Notes under the pieces: generated by a model
The model's input: the letters and a program-made list of their open reading frames with translations, nothing else
Databases searched by the model: none
Told to the model about the DNA's origin: nothing
Source of the DNA: Rhipidocladum racemiflorum
Lineage: Eukaryota; Streptophyta; Magnoliopsida; Poales; Poaceae
Length of the DNA stretch: 64,000 nt
Direction: 5' to 3'
NCBI GenBank assembly: GCA_036346355.1
Contig: CM070592.1
Span: 37,226,193 to 37,290,192, forward strand
In this document: piece after piece, positions 61,527 through 64,000 of the stretch
How positions within the stretch are numbered: the stretch's first letter is position 1
Layout of the letters: every line of letters starts with the position of its first letter
Made by a program: the position numbers and the translations under genes

Positions 61527-62888
61527 CACCATAACTCTAAACCGTAAACCCTAACCCTAACCCTAAACCCTAAACCCTAAACCCTAAAACCCTAACCCTA
61601 AACCTAAACCTCAAACCATAAAACCCTAAAGCCAATACCCTAAACCCTAATCATCAACCCTAAAAACCATAACTCTAAACCCTAAAATAGTAAACCCTAA
61701 AGCCTACCCGCAAAACCTAAACCTTAAACCCCAAATCCGAAAACGTAACCCTAAACCATAACCGCAAACCCCGACCCAAACCTGTAGATCATAACCGTAA
61801 ATCCTAAATCCCTAACCCTAAACCCTAAACCTTAAGCAATAAACACCAAACCTTAACGCTAATCCCTAAAATCGTAAACCCTAAACGCTAACCCTAAACC
61901 CTAAAACCCTAACCCTAAACCTAAACCTTAAACCATAATACCGTAAAGTCAAAACCCTAAATCCTAACCATCAACCCTAAACCCTAACCGCAAAAACCTA
62001 AACCCTAAACCCTAAACCCAAACCCTAAACACTAAACCCTAAACCCTAAATCCTAAAGCTAACCCTAAACCCTAAAACCCTAACCCTAAACCTAAACCTC
62101 AAACCATAAAACCCTAAAGCCAATACCCTAAACCATAAAACCCTAAACCCTAAACCCTAAACCATATAACTCTAAACCCTAAAACTGTAAACCCTAAACC
62201 CTAACCGCAAAACATAAACATTAAACCCTAAATCCTAAACCGTAACCCTAAACCCTAACCGCAAACCCCGACCCAAAACTGTAGATCACAACCATAAACC
62301 CTAAATCCCTAACCCTAAACCCTAAACCTTAAGCAATAAACACCAAACCTTAACGCCAAACCCTAAAATCGTTAACCCTAAACGCTAACCCTAAACCCTA
62401 AAACCCTAACCCTAAACCTAAACCTTAAACCATAAAACCGTAAAGCCAGAACCCTAAACCCTAACCATCAACCCTAAACCCTAACCGCAAAACCTAAACC
62501 CTAAACCCTAAACCCTAACCCTAAACCCTAAACCCTAAACCCTAAAACCCTAAACCCTAAAGCCATAAACCGTAACCCTAAACCCTAAACCGTAACCCTA
62601 AACCCTAACCGCAAACCCCGATCCAAAACTGTAGATCATAACCGTAAACCCTAAATCCCTAACCCTAAACCCTAAACCTTAAGCAATAAACACCAACCCT
62701 TAACGCTAAACCCTAAAATCGTAAACCCTAAACGCTAACCCTAAACCCTAAACCCTAAACCTTAAGCAATAAACATTAACCCTAAACAACAAACCCTAAA
62801 ACCCTAACTCTAAACCCTAAGCCTAAACACTAAACTCTAAAGCATAGCCCAAACCCTAAACCCTAAAACCCCATCCCTAAAGACTAAA

Positions 62889-62986
62889 CCGGTGACTCGT
62901 CAGCCGCTGACTTGGCACCACGCCGCCGCCAAACAAGTACCCCAGCGAGCTGTACGATCCCCTTGTTTGCCCAACAAAGGCTAGTA
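62889..62986 (+). repeat. A core, A-cac, duplicated copy 1
   Basis: Clean. Middle cccagcgagctgtacg as at 5,578. Right flank has ccgtaaaccgtaaaatcc. Confidence 0.9.
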
Positions 62987-63220
62987 CATCATAACCGTAA
63001 ACCGTAAAATCCTAATCCTAAATCCTAAATCCTAAATCCTAATCCTAAATCCTAAACCCTAAATCCCTAACCCTAAACCCTAAACCCTAAACCTTAAGCA
63101 ATAAACATTAACCCTAAACAACAAACCCTAAAACCCTAACTCTAAACCCTAAGCCTAAACACTAAACTCTAAAGCATAGCCCAAACCCTAAACCCTAAAA
63201 CCCCATCCCTAAAGACTAAA

Positions 63221-63318
63221 CCGGTGACTCGTCAGCCGCTGACTTGGCACCACGCCGCCGCCAAACAAGTACCCCAGCGAGCTGTACGATCCCCTTGTTT
63301 GCCCAACAAAGGCTAGTA
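63221..63318 (+). repeat. A core, A-cac, duplicated copy 2
   Basis: Apparently identical to 62,889. The right flank has the standard ccgtaaaccctaaaatcc. Confidence 0.9.
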
Positions 63319-64000
63319 CATCATAACCGTAAACCCTAAAATCCTAATCCTAAATCCTAAATCCTAAATCACTAACCCTAAACCCCAAGCCAGAAACCCT
63401 AAACCATAAAACCCTAAACCCCTAAACCCCAAACCATAAAATCGTAAAGGCAAAACCCTAAACCCCAAAAGGCACAACTCTAAACCCTAAACCCTAACCA
63501 CAAACCCCGACCAAAAACTATAGATCATAACCGTAAACCCAAAATCCCTAACCATAAACCCTAAACCTTAAGCAATAAACACCAAACCTTAATGCTAAAC
63601 CCTAAAATCGTAAACCCTAAACGCTAACCCTAAACCATAAACAATAAAACACTAAACCCTAACAATTAAAACCAAAACCCTAATATGTAACCCTAAACAC
63701 CAAACCTTAAACTCTAAACACCTAAAACAGAAATCCTAAAACCCTAAACCTTAAACCTAAACCGTAAACCATAAAACCCGAAATCCAAAACCGTAAACCC
63801 TAACCATAAACCCTAAGTCTTAACCCTAAACTGTAAAACCTAAACCATAACAGCAAACCCCAACCCTAAACCATAAACCGTAACTGTAACCCTAAAACCC
63901 TAAAACCCTAACCCTAAACCTAAACCTTAAACCATAAGTCTAAAGCCAAAACTCTAAACCCTAACCATCAACCCTAAAAACCATAACTCTAAACCCTAAA

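Larger units (their letters stand above)
62750..63375 (+). repeat. 332-bp recent tandem duplication containing an A-cac core
   Basis: cttaagcaataaacattaac at 62,761 recurs at 63,093, and the following core recurs with the same offset of 332 bp. Both copies carry the otherwise unseen ccctaaagactaaaccgg flank and aaaccctaaaacccc. The join around 63,010-63,070 is a short run of aatcctaaatcctaa words. Confidence 0.9.
53437..64000 (+). repeat. ~2.07-kb higher-order array (A-agt / A-cac alternation), runs off the window
   Basis: A-agt cores at 53,437, 55,497, 57,573, 59,641 and 61,429 alternate with A-cac cores at 54,411, 56,485, 58,554, 62,889 and 63,221. Three regular units are 2,060, 2,076 and 2,068 bp. 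The 59,641 unit lacks its A-cac core. The next interval (61,429 to 62,889) is 1,460 bp, matching the long form at 4,093-5,578 on the left side of the window. Spacer words are those of block 1. No B, C or D cores and no genes. Confidence 0.93.

Noticed and set aside
3019..63318. CRISPR-like array (repeated ~98-bp units with spacers)
   Set aside because: Spacers are telomere variants hundreds of bases long, the repeats are far too long and variable, and the setting is a plant genome.
1703..64000. A true functional chromosome end
   Set aside because: No long perfect tract, many non-telomeric cores, and an orientation that does not fit a right-hand terminus.

Overview
The window looks like nuclear DNA from a land plant. 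From about 1,703 to 64,000 it is almost entirely degenerate CCCTAAA-type sequence, which is the C-rich strand of the Arabidopsis-type telomere repeat TTTAGGG. I cannot name the species. I found no protein-coding gene, rRNA, tRNA or CRISPR array that I would defend. The open frames present are chance frames in the repeat or in the flanking transposon.

Layout. (1) 1-1,702: non-telomeric DNA, read as part of a long terminal repeat (LTR) of a Ty3/gypsy-like retrotransposon in minus orientation. Its 5' end (TGTAACGTCGCC on the minus strand) abuts the array at 1,702/1,703. It holds about six degenerate ~188-bp modules and a purine-rich tract. (2) 1,703-7,392: telomere-like spacer with ~98-bp GC-rich 'A' cores. 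(3) 7,393-22,150: longer A+T-rich 'B' and 'C' cores join in, including two tandem copies of a ~4.06-kb higher-order unit. (4) 22,150-32,861: A, B, C and D cores in mixed order. (5) 32,862-38,163: a three-piece mosaic re-copy of block 3. (6) 38,164-47,040: a near-identical re-copy of 23,961-32,861, about 14.2 kb downstream. (7) 43,649-53,395: a regular ~2.49-kb higher-order tandem array of about four units. (8) 53,437-64,000: a ~2.07-kb higher-order array related to the left end of the window.

Main picture: this is a composite satellite. One ancestral non-telomeric core, itself built by internal duplication, is embedded in a fixed order of telomere-variant words. It has been amplified as truncated versions: A is the left end, B is full length, C lacks the left end, D is the right half only. 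These are arranged in several nested higher-order repeats. No perfect CCCTAAA run that I saw exceeds about six heptamers, so this is not a working telomere. CCCTAAA lies to the right of other DNA, so the array is interstitial or subtelomeric and not a right-hand chromosome end.

A second layer concerns data quality. Near-identical copies differ in clustered, stereotyped 'scrambled' patches (for example actgtaaa becoming atcagaa, and cccagcgag becoming caaatgag). These fall on CG/CHG-containing words and look more like long-read consensus errors, possibly linked to cytosine methylation, than mutations.
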